Made by a program: the position numbers and the translations under genes. DNA of 64,000 nt from contig CM062808.1 of the NCBI GenBank assembly GCA_031772625.1, positions 138,300,605-138,364,604 of the forward strand, in the 5' to 3' direction. The stretch is from Pinus tabuliformis. Its lineage: Eukaryota > Streptophyta > Pinopsida > Pinales > Pinaceae. The notes beneath the pieces were generated by a model. The model worked only from the letters and a program-made list of their open reading frames with translations, was not told the origin of the DNA and did no database searches. Positions 10,537 through 23,575 of this stretch are shown here, in pieces. Each line of letters opens with the position of its first letter. Position 1 is the stretch's first letter.

Positions 10537-13500
10537 GTGGTATCAAAGTGGTCTGCTCTTTCTATGTTTTTTGTGCATGTCTCCAACAAGGTTGAGGTAT
10601 AAGGAGTTGGGACTTTGTAACAACCCTGGCAAAAATTCCATGTAATAAAAGTAAATAAAGGCAAAATAATAACCACAAATTATGGGACGTTTATTCCAAG
10701 TTGAATATTGGGCAAAATATCCTAGTGTGGGTGTTCATTTGGTTTATTATGGCTAATGGAATTGGAAAATGCAATGGTTAAGGCATTTGGAAAGACAAAG
10801 TGGCATTAATTGGAATTAATTTATGAAAATAATGGAAATTAGGAGAAAAGGAAGGTGGAAGGCCACAAGTTGCATGTGAGGAGGAAAATGAAGAAAATAG
10901 AGGCCTCATTAATAAAACGGCTTATGAGGATCAATTGGTACCTTTTGTTAGTTCAATTTTGGAGCTCTCTCATTATTCTCTCTCTCTCTCTCTCACTCTT
11001 GGACACACAAAGTTTTCTTGGAGTACTTTGGCATTGGATCAAGAAAGGCGAAGGAGGTAAGAGGAAGCAGAGATCAAGCAAGGAAGAGCAGCATCAAGCA
11101 GCTACAACATGATTCTTTGCAAGTATCGATTTGCATGTGTGGTTTCCTTTCTATATTTGGCATGCATGGTGTTGCATGTGTGTTCTTGGTTCTCTTTTTG
11201 TCATTGGCATGGGTTTTTCCAAGTGTGACAATGTTTTCAGCCTAGCCTTGGCATTTCCAGATAGCCATGGTGTGATGGGGTTCTCATGTTTTAGTTAAGC
11301 TGGATTGCTAGATGGATTTGAAGTTGAGTGAGGTGGATCTCTGAAGAAAAGAACACATGGCCTAGTAACCCTTGAACTGGACTGTGGATTGCAGTAAAGT
11401 TGGATTTTGTGTTGCCTCAGTGGGCCTAAGGTATCATACGCAGAAAACGGAGATGATATGACCAAGTTACGACCCCATGAAGTTGGTTGTCCAACTAACC
11501 CCAACAAGGCCCACAAACTCTTAGCATTCCATCTCTTAGGGTTATGGTTTTGCTTGTTTAGGGTTTTCCCTTCGTTGTTAAATAATGAAAAGGCCCTTGA
11601 ATCTCATTGTAACACAGTTCAAAGGCTTGTAGCTGCCACATCTCTTCTCAGAGATAAGTTACCATCGTCTGAGCTAGTTTATTTCCATTCTGTATATATG
11701 CACATTTAAATTCTTCAAGTACTAAACTTCTGGAGTTTTTTTACCCCCAAATGACGCTTTTTTTGAGGTCCGTAGTAGGCCCGTAGCCATAAGCAAGTGC
11801 TTGATGCAAATATTGTAGTACCTTGAGAGACCTTTCTAACAAGGTATCATACGGGGCAAACGGAGATCATATGATCAAGTTACGACCCCAGGAAGTCCGT
11901 TGTCCAACTAACCCCAACGAGGCCCACAAACTCTTAGCATTCCATCTCCTAGGGTTATGGTTTTCGTTGTTTAGGGTTTTCCCTTCATTGTTAAAGAATG
12001 AAAAGGCCCTTGAATCTCATTGTAATAGTTCAAAGTCTTGTAACTGCCACGTCTCTTCTCAAAGATAAGCTACCATCGTCTGAGCTAGTTTATTTCCATT
12101 CTGTATATAAGCACATTTCAATTCTTTGATATTAATGAAATGAAGATTTATTTTTGTTGCATCTTTGTGTTTATGTTTATATATGTATTATGTTTCATTC
12201 CTGCATAAGTTTGGATCAGTGGTATCAAAGTGGTATGCTCTTTCTATGTTTTTTTGTGCATGTCTCCAACAAGGTTGAGGTATAAGGAGTTGGGACTTTG
12301 TAACAACTCTGGTGAAAATTCCATGTAATAAAAGTAAATAAAGGCAAAATAATAACCACAAATTATGGAACATTTATTCCAAGTTGAATGTTGGGCAAAA
12401 TATCCTAGTGTGGGTGTTCATTTGGTTTATTATGGCTAATGGAATTGGAAAAGGCAATGGTTAAGGCATTTGGAAAGACAAAGTGGCATTAATTGGAATT
12501 TATTTATGAAAATAATGGAAATTAGGAGAAAAAGAAGGTGGAAGGCCACAAGTTGCATTTGAGGAGGAAAATGAAGAAAATAGAGGCCTCATTAATAAAA
12601 TGGCTTATGACGATCAATTGGTACCGTTTGTCAGTTCAGTTTTGGAGCTCTCTCATTATTCTCTCTCTCACTCTTGGACACACAAAATTTTCTTGGAGTA
12701 CTTTGGCATTGGATCAAGAAAGGCGAAGGAGGTAAGAGGAAGCAGAGATCAAGCAAGGAAGAGCAGCATCAAGCAGCTACAACATGATTCTTTGCAAGTA
12801 TCAATTTGCATGTGTGGTTTCCTTTCTATATTTGGCATGCATGTGTGTTCTTGGTTCCCTTTTTGTCATTGGCATGGGTTTTTCCAAGTGTGACAATGTT
12901 TTCAGCCTAGCCTTGGCATTTCCAGATAGCCATGGTGTGATGGGGTTCTCATGTTTTGGTTAAGCTGGATTGCCAAATGGATTCGAAGTTGAGTGAGGTG
13001 GATCTCTGAATAAAAGAACACATGGCCTAGTAACCCCTGAATCAGACTGTGGGTTGCAGTAAAGTTGGATTTTGTGTTGCCTTAGTGGGCCTAAAGTATC
13101 ATACGTAGAAAACAGAGATCATATGACCAAGTTACGACCCCAGGAAGTTGGTTGTCCAACTAACCCCAATGAGGCCCACAAACTCTTAGCATTCCATCTC
13201 CTAGGGTTATGGTTTTGGTTGTTTAGGGTTTTCCCTTCGTTGTTAAATAATGAAAAGGCCCTTGAATCTCATTGTAACACAGTTCAAAGGCTTGTAGCTG
13301 CCACATCTCTTCTCATAGATAAGTTACCATCGTCTAAGATAGTTTATTTCCATTCTGTATACAAGCACATTTAAATTCTTCGAGTACTAAACTTCTGGAG
13401 TTTTTTTACCCCCCAAGTGACGCTTTTTTTGAGGTTCGTAGTAGGCTCGTAGCCATAAGCAGGTTCTTGATGCAAATATTGTAGTACCTTGAGAGACCTT

Positions 13501-13966
13501 TCTAACAAGGTATCATACGCGGCAAACGAAGATCATATGACCAAGTTACGACCCCAAGAAGTTGGTTGTCCAACTAACCCCAACGAGGCCCACAAACTCT
13601 TAGCATTCCATCTCCTAGGGTTATGGTTTTGGTTGTTTAAGGTTTTCCCTTCGTTGTTAAATAATGAAAAGGGCCCTTGAATCTCATTGTAACACAGTTC
13701 ATAGGATTGTAGCTGCCATGTCTCTTCTAAGAGATAAGCTACCATCGTCTGAGCTAGTTTATTTCCATTCTGTATATGAGCACATTTCAATTCTTTGATA
13801 TTAATGAAATGAAGATTTATTTTTGTTGCATCTTTGTGTTTATATTTATATTTGTATTATGTTTCATTCCTGCATAAGTTTGGATCAGTGGTATCAAAGT
13901 GGTCTGCTCTTTCTATTTTTTTTGTGCATGTCTCCAAGAAGGTTGAGGTATAAGGAGTTGGGACTT
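10027..13966 (+). repeat. Chimeric tandem array of G3-LTR and G1-LTR pieces
   Basis: Two full units of about 1,684 and 1,665 bp start at 10,027 and 11,711, and a third start lies at 13,376. Each unit runs: G3 LTR from TTCTTCGAGTACTAAAC through the primer site and leader, then the first ~800 bp of the G1 LTR (10,616-~11,428; 12,299-~13,095). Each then jumps at GGGCCTAA into the middle of a G3 LTR (GTATCATACG...) for about 285 bp, and jumps again at TTCTT to the next unit. The third copy does not jump but continues as the full G1 5' LTR at 13,967. The right arm has a single unduplicated version, so the amplification is specific to the left arm. ORFs inside are LTR sequence. Confidence 0.85.
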
Positions 13967-16104
13967 TGTAACAACCCTGGTGAAAATTTCATGTAATAAA
14001 AGTAAATAAAGGCAAAATAATAACCACAAATTATTGGACATTTATTCCAAGTTGAATTTTCGGCAAAATATCCTAGTGTGGGTGTTCATTTCGTTTATTA
14101 TGGCTAATGGAATTGGCAAAGGCAATGGTTAAGGCATTTGGAAAGACAAAGTGGCATTAATCGGAATTTATTTATGAAAATAATGGAAATTAGGAGAAAA
14201 GGAAGATGGAAGGCCACAAGTTGCATGTGAGGAGGAAAATGAAGAAAATAGAGGCCTCATTAATAAACCGGCTTATGAGGATCAATTAGTACCTTTTGTT
14301 AGTTCAGTTTTGGAGCTCTCTCATTATTCTCTCTCTCTCTCTCTCACTCTTGGACACACAAAGTTTTCTTGGAGTACTTTGGCATTGGATCAAGAAAGGC
14401 GAAGGAGGTAAGAGGAAGCAGAGATCAAGCAAGGAAGAGCAGCATCAAGCAGCTACAACATGATTCTTTGCAAGTATCGATTTGCATGTGTGGTTTCCTT
14501 TCTATATTTGCCATGCATGGTATTGCATGTGTGTTCATGGTTCTCTTTCTGTCATTGGCATGGGTTTTTCCAAGTGTGACAATGTTTTCAGCCTAGCCTT
14601 GGCATTTCCAGATAGCCATGGTGTGATGGGGTTCTCATGTTTTGGTTAAGCTGGATTGCCAAATGGATTTGAAGTTGAGTGAGGTGGATCTCTGAATAAA
14701 AGAACACATGGCCTAGTAACCCCTGAACCGGACTGTGGGTTGCAGTAAAGCTGGATTTTGTGTTGCCTCAGTGGGCCTAAGAATCCTCAACAGTGAATGG
14801 CGGGATATGCGGTAAATCCTAGAGGTGGTTGCCCTTAATCAAGCCTAGGAATCCTGAGATGGGATATACAGTAAAGGCTGGAGAGTGGAGTCTCGATTTA
14901 GGGCCTAGTGATCCGATGTGGATTGCGATAAAGCCCGAGAGACTAAGAGATAGGAAAATTACTCATGGTGTAGGTGGAGAAATATGGTGGCATCCATGCT
15001 TGTTTTGGCCTAGTGATGTGGTGGAGATCATGGTAAAGCTTGTTATTACATGTTTATTGTTTTGGCCTAGTGATCCGGTGTTGATTGCAATAAAGCCTGG
15101 TTTCTATTGAAGAGGGTGAGGTGGTTTAGCATCGAGATGCCCTGGTTGGTTCTTTTGGTTTGAGTCCCACATTCATGCTTGGAATACAGGCACTAGGGTG
15201 ATTGGCTTCAGAGAGATCTGAGTCAGCCAATATATGGTCGAGTGGAACGTGGTAGTCCCATATTGGGTTGGCTTTTGCATTCATTAATAAGAGGTTCTTT
15301 CCTTGGTATCCTATTTGTAAATGTATTGCTTTATATGTGGATTCTATGGTTGATGTATCCTTGATAATTATGTTGTTATTATGTTGGTTATAAGCATGTA
15401 CTATGACAGTGATGATGTATGGCTCTCCTCATGTTTTATTTGTAAACAAATGAAAAATGTATTTATGACCTAATAGATGATAATGCAACTAATGATATAA
15501 GGGAACAATGCTTCTTAACGATTCTTAGATAAGTATGAGACCCCTATGCTCAAATTTGTCCTTTAAACCTGTAGATTACATATTTGTGACATGTTTGGTG
15601 AAATGCGTGTCATGGTTAGTATGGGTCCAATCTAGACCTTGTCAATGTTTTTGCAAATGTATCATTGTTTTGTTGTGTAAATTCATTTCTAAACCATTTC
15701 TAAACCTGTCATTTAGTTTTGGGCAGTGACATGGGCTCTAGGCTTGGAAAAGTGGCACAAATCCCAGAGTTGCAGGCACAAGTCTAAGGAGAAAAGTCCC
15801 CAACGCACGCATGCCTTATTATGCGAGCGTCTGGAGCCTCCGAGACGCACCCTTGTCCATATCAAGGGAGAATCCAAGGGTTTGATGCATTAAAACTTTT
15901 GTTGGTCTCAGGGGCTGGTTACCTGAGTGGTTGGTATGGCTCCTAGGAGTTCTGTTGTTGATGTGAAAGGTATGTGTGGTGTGTTTCTGTCGAATCCATT
16001 TCCTTAAGGTGACTTAGGAGGTTGAATCCCATTATAGTGGCCTCTCGTCGCATATTTACCTCGGTTGGTCGGTTACTTGGGTAGATGTGGGATGAAGGTG
16101 TTCA
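13967..16104 (+). repeat. G1 5' LTR, left arm
   Basis: A 2,138-bp LTR beginning TGTAACAACC and ending GGTGTTCA, followed by a primer-binding site. It includes a short CT microsatellite (near 14,328-14,346). It resembles the right-arm 5' LTR (53,450-55,571) at about 93% in a sampled central segment, closer than either is to its own 3' LTR. This is the expected pattern if the arm was duplicated after G1 had inserted. Confidence 0.85.
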
Positions 16105-16170
16105 GAGTTGTATCAGAGCGGGTTGGGCTCTTTTTGGGTCATATCTGATACCACATAGTGGTATCAAAGC
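16105..16170 (+). promoter_or_regulatory. G1 primer-binding site and adjacent hairpin
   Basis: Directly after the LTR is a tRNA-Met-type site (GTATCAGAGCGGGTTGG). About 45 nt on lies a second similar motif, TGGTATCAAAGCATGG. The second copy forms the 3' side of a hairpin, GATACCAC-ATA-GTGGTATC at 16,147-16,165. The same hairpin, with one G-T-compatible change, is present in the right arm at 53,389-53,407. Confidence 0.65.
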
Positions 16171-16647
16171 ATGGTTCACCCCTTGGACTGGATGGGCGAT
16201 GTGTGGTTGTAATGCATTCATGTCGATTGCACATGTGTTAATCATCCTTATGGTCTATATGCTTGTTGGATATGCATGGTGTCGATCATGGTTGTAGTTA
16301 TGTCACCATGTGAAAGTGAGGATGTTGTCATTGTGAAGTGTGTTGTCATGAGTGTATGATTGGTTACATGTTGTTTATGCTTGTGTATTGTCAGTATACA
16401 TTTGTATGGCTGTTGTTGCCATGCATGAGGTCATGGTATGTGTAGTTGGTATGGTCATGCATTGATGACAAGACTCTAGCTAGGATGATGGTTATAAGCT
16501 TATATGCTTATGTATTATATGTATGTATGTTATCATGATTATGTTATACATGTACTACGTTGATTGGTTGATCTTGCAGATGAGATATCCTCCCTGAATT
16601 TTGCTAAGGTAAGTTGGTCCATTGTGATTTGGTTTAGCTAACATAGT

Positions 16648-17700
16648 ATGCCTTACAGGAAAGAGATCAAAATGATTGGCAAGATGGTAGACACCAAAGA
16701 TTCTCCATATGAATCAGATGAGCAACGTAGTGTTGGTCGCTCTTCTGATTTAGCAAACACATTGAAAAGCTTGAAGGAAGAAATAAGGAGTTATAAGGCG
16801 GACAATGACAAAATCATGCAGGCACAAGAGAAACAAGCAAAGGTTAATGCAATACTCCTTCAGAGTTTGTTAGAATTGCAGCAACAGGGGCCACTTTGGA
16901 TTAGCCATGAGTAGGAGGACAGAACTAATGTGGCATATGGAAGTAGGTCTCCTGGTGGTGACAGGTCAGATAGGGATGACACAATGAGAGATGGCAGGCT
17001 ATTGGATACTCCAAATAGAAGAGGTGATGGACATGGGTACTACTATAGTTATGGTTCTTATATGCATTATGATCGTCATTGTTATCATCCCTACACGAGG
17101 AGTGATAGGGGATACTTTCCATATGAATTTAAGAAAGCAAAGCCACCTACTTTTGATGGATATTTGAAGAAGTCGGAAGATGTAGAGGCTTGGATACTTT
17201 AGATGAAGAAGTTCTTTGAGTTGCATAATTACATAGATAATATGAAGGCCAGAGTAGCTATCTTCAGCCTGAGAGGTAAAGCAGATATCTGGTGGGAAGA
17301 TGTGAAGCGGGTCAGAGACATCAGGACAAAGGACTTGAGTTGGCATGAGTTCAAGAGGCTTTTTAGGAAGAAGTACTTGTCAGAAAGGTACTACGACGGT
17401 AAGGCCAAAGAATTCTATGAGCTAAAGATGGGATCAATGACAAATGAAGAGTACACGACTAAGTTCCTGGAGCTATTGAGGTATGTATCATATCTTAAAG
17501 ATGAGAAGACTAAAGTTCAATGATTTGTCAGTGGTTTGTGATTAGCAGTTAGAGATCGGATTGAGTATGATGAGCCTCGGTCACCTGAGGAAGTTATTGG
17601 GAAATTGAAGCATTTTTGTGAGCAGTCGAAGCGTAAGAATGAATGTCAGCAAGGATGGAAAGGGAAAGATAAAGGTAAAGGTAAATGACAAAAAGGAACA
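16648..17700 (+). pseudogene. G1 gag remnant, left arm
   Basis: The region encodes a Lys/Glu-rich coiled segment at the start, a Tyr/Asp/Arg-rich stretch, and the retrotransposon gag core. Core features include FELHNYIDNMKARVAIF, the W-containing DIWWEDV and the FKRLFRKKYLSERYY block. A zinc-knuckle segment of the CX2CX4HX4C type lies near 17,788-17,832. It is about 90% identical at the residue level to the right-arm gag. The element is broken and no product is expected. Confidence 0.8.
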
Positions 17701-17989
17701 AGAGAGAAAATGTGGCACCACATAATAAGTTAAATGTTGTTATACAGGGACATGGGTCACAACAACAACATAGAGGTGATGGTATTGGATGCTTGGAGTG
17801 TTGGACATGCAGTAAGGAACACCTTAAGAGAGATTGTCCACAAAATCAGGGTGGTAGGCCTTAGATATATAGTGCATAAGAGGCGTAGATTGTTGGGGAT
17901 GTTGGTCAGAGTGTTCCTCGTATTAATGCAACACTGGATAATAGGTAAGCATACCATCAGGCATCTATCATTGAGATGGACGATAAGCT

Positions 17990-18833
17990 TTGTGATAAAT
18001 TTGTTTCTATTTTAATCGACCCTGGATCTAATTATAGTTATGTTAGTCTTGACTTGGTGGATAAGTGTCGTTTGAATAAAGAAGTGCATGTAGACTCTTA
18101 GTGTAGCTGGCTACAGGTACAAAGAAAATAGTTCATGCTGCACCCAAGAAGACCATGCCGCACCGTATAGGATGAGCACTCCAGAGTTAGTAGAGTTGAA
18201 GTTGCAGCTAAAGGAAATGCTTGACAAGTGATACATTAGGCCAAGTGTGTCATCATGGGGTGCACCAGTGTTGTTTGTGAAGAATATGGGTGATACTCTC
18301 AGATTATGTATTGATTACAGGAAGTTGAACAAGGTAGCCATTAAGAACGGGTATCTGTTGTTAAGGATTGATGACTTGTTTGATCAGTTGAAGGGAGCAA
18401 CAGTGTTTTCAAAGATTGATCTGAGATCAGGATACCATCATGTACGCATCAAGGAAGAGGACAGTTACAAGACAATTTTCCGGACTAAGTATGGGCATTA
18501 TGAGTTTGTTGTAGTTCCATTTGGTTTGACTAATGCTCTAGCTACTTTTATGTGCTTGATGAATATTGTGTTGCGTCCTTGTTTCTAACAATGTTGATAT
18601 TACTGAGAGAACATCAGTTGTATGCCAAGCTTAGCAAATGCAACTTCTTTCAAACAAAGGTACATTACTTGGGACATGTTATTTCTAAGGAAGGCATAGC
18701 AATGGATCCAGAGAAGATAAGGGCTATCATGGAGTAGGCAGCTCCTAGTAATGTGGGTTAGGTAAGATCATTCATGGGGCTAACAGGTTATTATATGAGG
18801 TTGATCAGGAACTTCTATCACGTTGCATATCCT
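17990..18833 (+). pseudogene. G1 protease and reverse transcriptase (first part), left arm
   Basis: A retropepsin-like motif with DPGS is near 18,018-18,030. Reverse-transcriptase blocks follow: [35 protein letters not shown] and [11 protein letters not shown]. The spacing between protease and RT is shorter than in the right-arm copy. It is interrupted at 18,834 by an LTR-like insert. It is a broken fossil. Confidence 0.8.
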
Positions 18834-20178
18834 TGTTGGGCTAATTTATTGACTAAATTAACACAAGTATTTAATTATCTATCCGGGTTTGTAAAACTTG
18901 GAGGAAAATCCACAGTATATGGACATCAGATATAATCAAACTTGAAAGACAAGTTTTCAAAAACTAAAGAACTGCATATTACAAATATAGCCTATACTAA
19001 CAATTCCAATTCACCTCCAATGAAGGAAAGTTGAAATGGCTCTTAACTTAAGAGGTCCAATTCTTCCTCAATTATTACTCGATGAATAGAAATTAGAAAC
19101 CAGGAACTCTCAATAGCTTAAGATGGACAAATCATCAACGAAGGGAGGCTCTTAACTTAAGAGACCTTTAGTATTTCCCATCATAATTCATTCACCATAA
19201 TGCTATCAATTGAAGACTGAAAATACATAAGAAAAATTGTTTGCATGTAATCAAGGAAAAACCTAGTTACAATCCACCAATTTAACAGGAGTGTTCAACT
19301 TGAACACCTTGTTATTCCATCTTACTAAAGTGATGAACAAACTAAGATTCAATAAAATAAATCATCACACATCAACCATAAACCAATCTGAAGCAAATCA
19401 CATAAACAAGTTCTAAGATAACCAAATTATGGAAAATTAAACTAGTCTAACAAGAAGTGTACTTAGCTTGGAGTGGGGGCCCTCCACCCTTGCTTTGCAC
19501 ACTTGAAGGTTGATATCAGAAGCTGAAACTTTAGTCACACATCCACATTATTGAACAACAAAATAGCAGTAGAACAGGTTCTTCAAATTAGCTTCAAACT
19601 CCAAAGTGTCTCAGCATAAAATTATACAAAAGTTACATACATAAGCCATCAAAGTCTTGGCTTTAAATAGAGGTTTTGTGAAACAAACTGATCTATAATA
19701 TTTCTAACAATCATATCTACTCATATCCACCTATCTAAGTCGAACTCATCCAATCCATCCCAAGAAATATGGTCAATCCCATAAAATCTCAAAAACTGCC
19801 CTATTTCCTAGGGATTTTCTGGGTGACTAGTCATGTTTGACCAACCTTGACCGGGCCTAATAAAGCTTGTTTTGACTGAACCAAGTGGAATTAGTTCAGT
19901 CCTAGTTCCCAAGATTTCCATTCATGCATCCAGCTCGAGCCCAAGTGTCCTGCAAATATGTCATCCACATAGCTATTACGGGAATTTCTGATTCTGTCCA
20001 AAATTGCACTTGAAACTCAATTTTCATAAAAACTTCTAGAAATTGCAAAATTAAAATTAAACACCTGAATATGCATAAAATACATCAAAATGAGATGGAC
20101 GTGATGGAAAATGGATGGAAAATATAAGGATTAAGTAATTTTCCTTAAGCAAAAATAGACCAAAACTGAGGGCCAACA
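18834..20178. mobile_element. LTR-like insert in G1 pol (solo LTR without matching target duplication)
   Basis: A 1,345-bp AT-rich block with perfect 6-bp inverted ends TGTTGG...CCAACA, no coding capacity, and LTR-like size. The flanking 5-mers (ATCCT and AGACA) do not match. Instead, about 360-420 bp of G1 reverse-transcriptase sequence occurs on both sides (18,472-18,833 and again from 20,179). That pattern is not produced by simple integration. It fits recombination between two LTR copies sitting at different positions in related G1 elements. Confidence 0.65.
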
Positions 20179-21060
20179 AGACAATTTTCCGGACTAAGTA
20201 TGGGCATTATGAGTTTGTTGTGTTCCATTTGGTTTGACTAATGCTCTAGCTACTTTTATGTGCTTGATGAATATTGCGTTGCGTCTTTATCTGTACAAGT
20301 TTTTTATTGTATTCATTGATGACATATTTATATATTCTAAGAATGAGGAAGAGCATGCCAAACACTTAGCAACAATGTTGATATTACTGAGAGAGCATAG
20401 CTTAGCAAATGCAACTTCTTTCAGACAAAGGTACATTACTTGGGACATGTTATTTCTAAGGAAGGCATAGCAATGGATCCAAAGAAGATAAGGGCTATCA
20501 TGGAGTGGGCAGCTCCTAGTAATGTGGGTTAGGTAAGATCATTCATGGGGCTAGCAGGTTATTATATGAGGTTCATCAGGAACTTCTATCGCATTGCATA
20601 TCCTATTACATCACTGCAGAGGCAAGGTAAGAAATTTGAATGGACAGAGGAATGTGTAGCAAGTTTGAGCAGTTGAAAGCAAGTGTTGACAAATGCTCCA
20701 GTGTTAAAGATCACTGATCTGGACAAAGATTTTGTGGTGTGTGCAGATGCTTGCAAGAGAGGACTTGGTTGAGACCTTATGCGGGAAGGTCAAGTAGTAT
20801 GTTATAAGTCACAGAAATTGAATGAGCATGAGCAGAATTATCTGACACATGATCTTGAGTTGGAAATGATCATCCATGCATTGAAGATGTGGAGGAATTG
20901 TCTTATTGACAAGAGATTTGTATTGATGAGTGATCACAGTGGATTAAGGTATCTATTTGACCAATTGAATTTGAATGCTAGACAAGCTATATGGTTGGCC
21001 ACTATTAGTGGGTTTGACTTTAAGATCAGGTACAAGTGTAAGAGAATGGGGTAGCATATG
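20179..21060 (+). pseudogene. G1 reverse transcriptase (second part) and RNase H, left arm
   Basis: The segment begins with a repeat of the RT region seen at 18,472 onward ([13 protein letters not shown]-like DNA, then FIDDIFIYSK) and continues into RNase H. Recognisable RNase H features are the acidic start DFVVCADACKRGLG and YLTHDLELEMIIHALKMWRN. DHSGLRYLFDQLNLNARQ follows. It is a broken fossil with several interruptions. Confidence 0.75.
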
Positions 21061-22545
21061 CTCTTAGCATAAGAGTATAGGTGAATCATGTAACAACTAT
21101 GAGTTCTTATGGGGCAGACTTACAGGATCAGATTTTACAGGCAGGACAATAGGATGGCAGGTACATGGAGCTTATGCACAAGTTACAACAGGGTACAAGT
21201 GAGCAGGACGTGGACAATCGTCTTATAGCAGATGGTTTGATCAGATTTAGGGACTGGATATATGTGCTAGACAACAATGATCTCAAGAATACTATATTGT
21301 GAAAATTTCATGCAAAACCATATTAAGGTCACCCAGGATACCATAAGACATTAACAAGAGTGAAGAAGTTTTATCAATGGAAAAATACGAAGAAGGAAGT
21401 GGCAGAGTTTGTGGCTAGATGTTTGAATTATCAAAAGGTGAAATCAAAATGTAATCATCTAGGTGGACTACTACAACCGATTGGGATTCCAAAGTGGAAG
21501 TGGGAGTTCATTTCCATGGATTTCATCACAGGTTTGTGAAGGACATCTAAACAACATGATTCCATCATCGTTGTGGTGGAAAATTTGACTAAGGTAATGC
21601 ACTTCATACTAGTGAAGTTTACATATTTAGTTAGTGATGTGGCATAGGTATTCATCATAAATGTAGTGAGGTTGCATGGTGTTCCAAGGAAGATTGTGTC
21701 AGATGTGAATGTTAAGTTCACTTCCAAGTTTTGGAAGGAGTTACTTGCAGGTTTGGGGATAGAGTTGGCCTTCAACACATCTTATCATTCACAGAAAGAT
21801 GGACAGACATAGAGGGTCAACATGATATTAGAGGACATGTTGAGGATGTATGTGATGTATTAACAGAGACTTTCCGTTGGTTGAGTTTGTTTATAACAAT
21901 GGGTATCAGGAGTCACTGAGGATGAGTATGTTTGAGGCACTGTATGGGAGGAGTTATAATATTCCCATCAGTTGGAGTGATCCAGTGAATAGGGTGTTGA
22001 TAGGACTAGATATATTGGCAAATATGGAACAGGAAATGTAGGTGATCAAGAATAATCTAAAGGAAGCATAGGATAGGCAACAAATTTATGCAGATTGGAA
22101 CAAGTTGTTTAAGTAGTTTTCGGTTGGGGAAGATGTGAACTTGGGCATCAAGTCTAAGAAGAGCTCTTTGAGGATTGGATAGTGTGCGAAGTTGGCACCT
22201 TAGTTTTGTGGACCTTTCAAGATTCTTGAAAGGATTGGACCAATAGCCTATCAACTTGCATTGTCTCCAACAGTGAAATTCCATGATGTTTTCCATATGT
22301 CATTGCTTAAGAAGTATGTTAAAGATGTTGATCATGTGATTGACTAGTCTATATTGCAGGTGGAACCAGATGGAGAATTTTGACCAAAATCTCAGTGTAT
22401 ATTGCAGAAAAATATGTTCATGCTTCGGAACGGAGCAATAAAGTAGGTTGAAGTGCAGTGGAAGCACTTTGGGACTAATGAAGCTACATGGGAGATGGCA
22501 GATCAGATGTGGGCTATGTATCCTTCTCTATTCGTTGGTTGAGAA
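21061..22545 (+). pseudogene. G1 integrase and chromodomain, left arm
   Basis: The H2C2-type zinc region of integrase lies near 21,300-21,450, followed by the catalytic core (ISMDFITG-like, then KIVSDVNVKFTSKFWKEL and the HSQKDGQT-like block). The GPFKILERIGPIAYQLALS-like C-terminal barrel comes next, and a chromodomain (VEVQWKHFGTNEATWE) near 22,450-22,495. The chromodomain places G1 among chromoviruses. It is broken. From 22,546 to the polypurine tract at 22,822 is non-coding 3' sequence. Confidence 0.78.
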
Positions 22546-22838
22546 AAAAAATTTGGCATATGTTTTGGTGTGATGTTTTAGTATATGTACATATGCATAT
22601 GGATGTAAATAACGCCATGAGTTGTGTTATAAAGCTCCAATAAGCAGTATGGGTGTCACGTCATCATGATTGTCATGTTGTTATGTTTTCATGTTGGTTT
22701 GCTTCTCAGCAGGTTGATCATTGTAAATACAACATCGAGCTAAGGTATAAAGCTCCATGGGAAGTATGTTTTGCTAGTCTTGTTGGTTGTAGGTGTCATT
22801 GAACACTGAGGACGGTGTTCCCCCAAGGGGGAGGGTTC

Positions 22839-23553
22839 TATAACAACACTGGTCAAAATTCCATGTAATAAAGTTAATAAAGGCAAGATAACAACTAAGG
22901 TCACAGGACACATATCCAAGCTGATTTTTTGGCAAAACATCCTAGTGTGGGTGTTCATTTGGTTTATTATGGCTAAGGAAATTAGCAAAGGCAAGGGCAA
23001 AGACTTTGGAAAGGCAAAGCAACATTTTTGGCAATTTATTTATGAAAATAATGGAAGTTATGAGAAAATGAAGGTGAAAGGTCACAGGTTGCATGTGAGG
23101 AGGAAATTACTGGAAAATTGAAGAAAACAGAGGCCTCATTAATAAAAAGGCTTATGAGGATCAGTTGGTACCTTTTGTAAGTTCAGTTTTTGAGCTCTCT
23201 CTCTATTCACTCTCACTCTCTCACTTTTCGACACTTAGAGAATTCTTAGAGCAAGGAAAGCCATGGAAGGAAAAAGAAGGAAAAGGGAAGCAAAGATCAA
23301 GAAAGGAAGAGTAGGATCAAGCAACTACAACAGGTTTACTTGCATGTGTGATTTCCTTGCTAGATTTGGCATGCATGGTACATGCATGTGTGTTGTTGGT
23401 TCTCTTGTTGTCATTAGCATGGGTTTTGCCAATTGTGATAGTGTTCTTCAACCTTGCCTTTCCATTTCCAGATAACTAAAGTGTGATGGAGTTCTCTTGT
23501 TTTGGTTGAGTTGGATTATCAAATGGACTCGACACTGAGTGGGGTGGTCTTAG
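22839..23553 (+). repeat. G1 3' LTR, left arm, first part
   Basis: The LTR starts right after the polypurine tract and follows the 5' LTR for about 715 bp (including the CT-rich patch and the GAGCAAGGAAAGCC region) before the C1 element interrupts it. It resumes at 29,862. By eye it is about 80% similar to the 5' LTR of the same element. Confidence 0.8.
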
Positions 23554-23575
23554 TGTTTATTTTTTAGTAGCTTAG

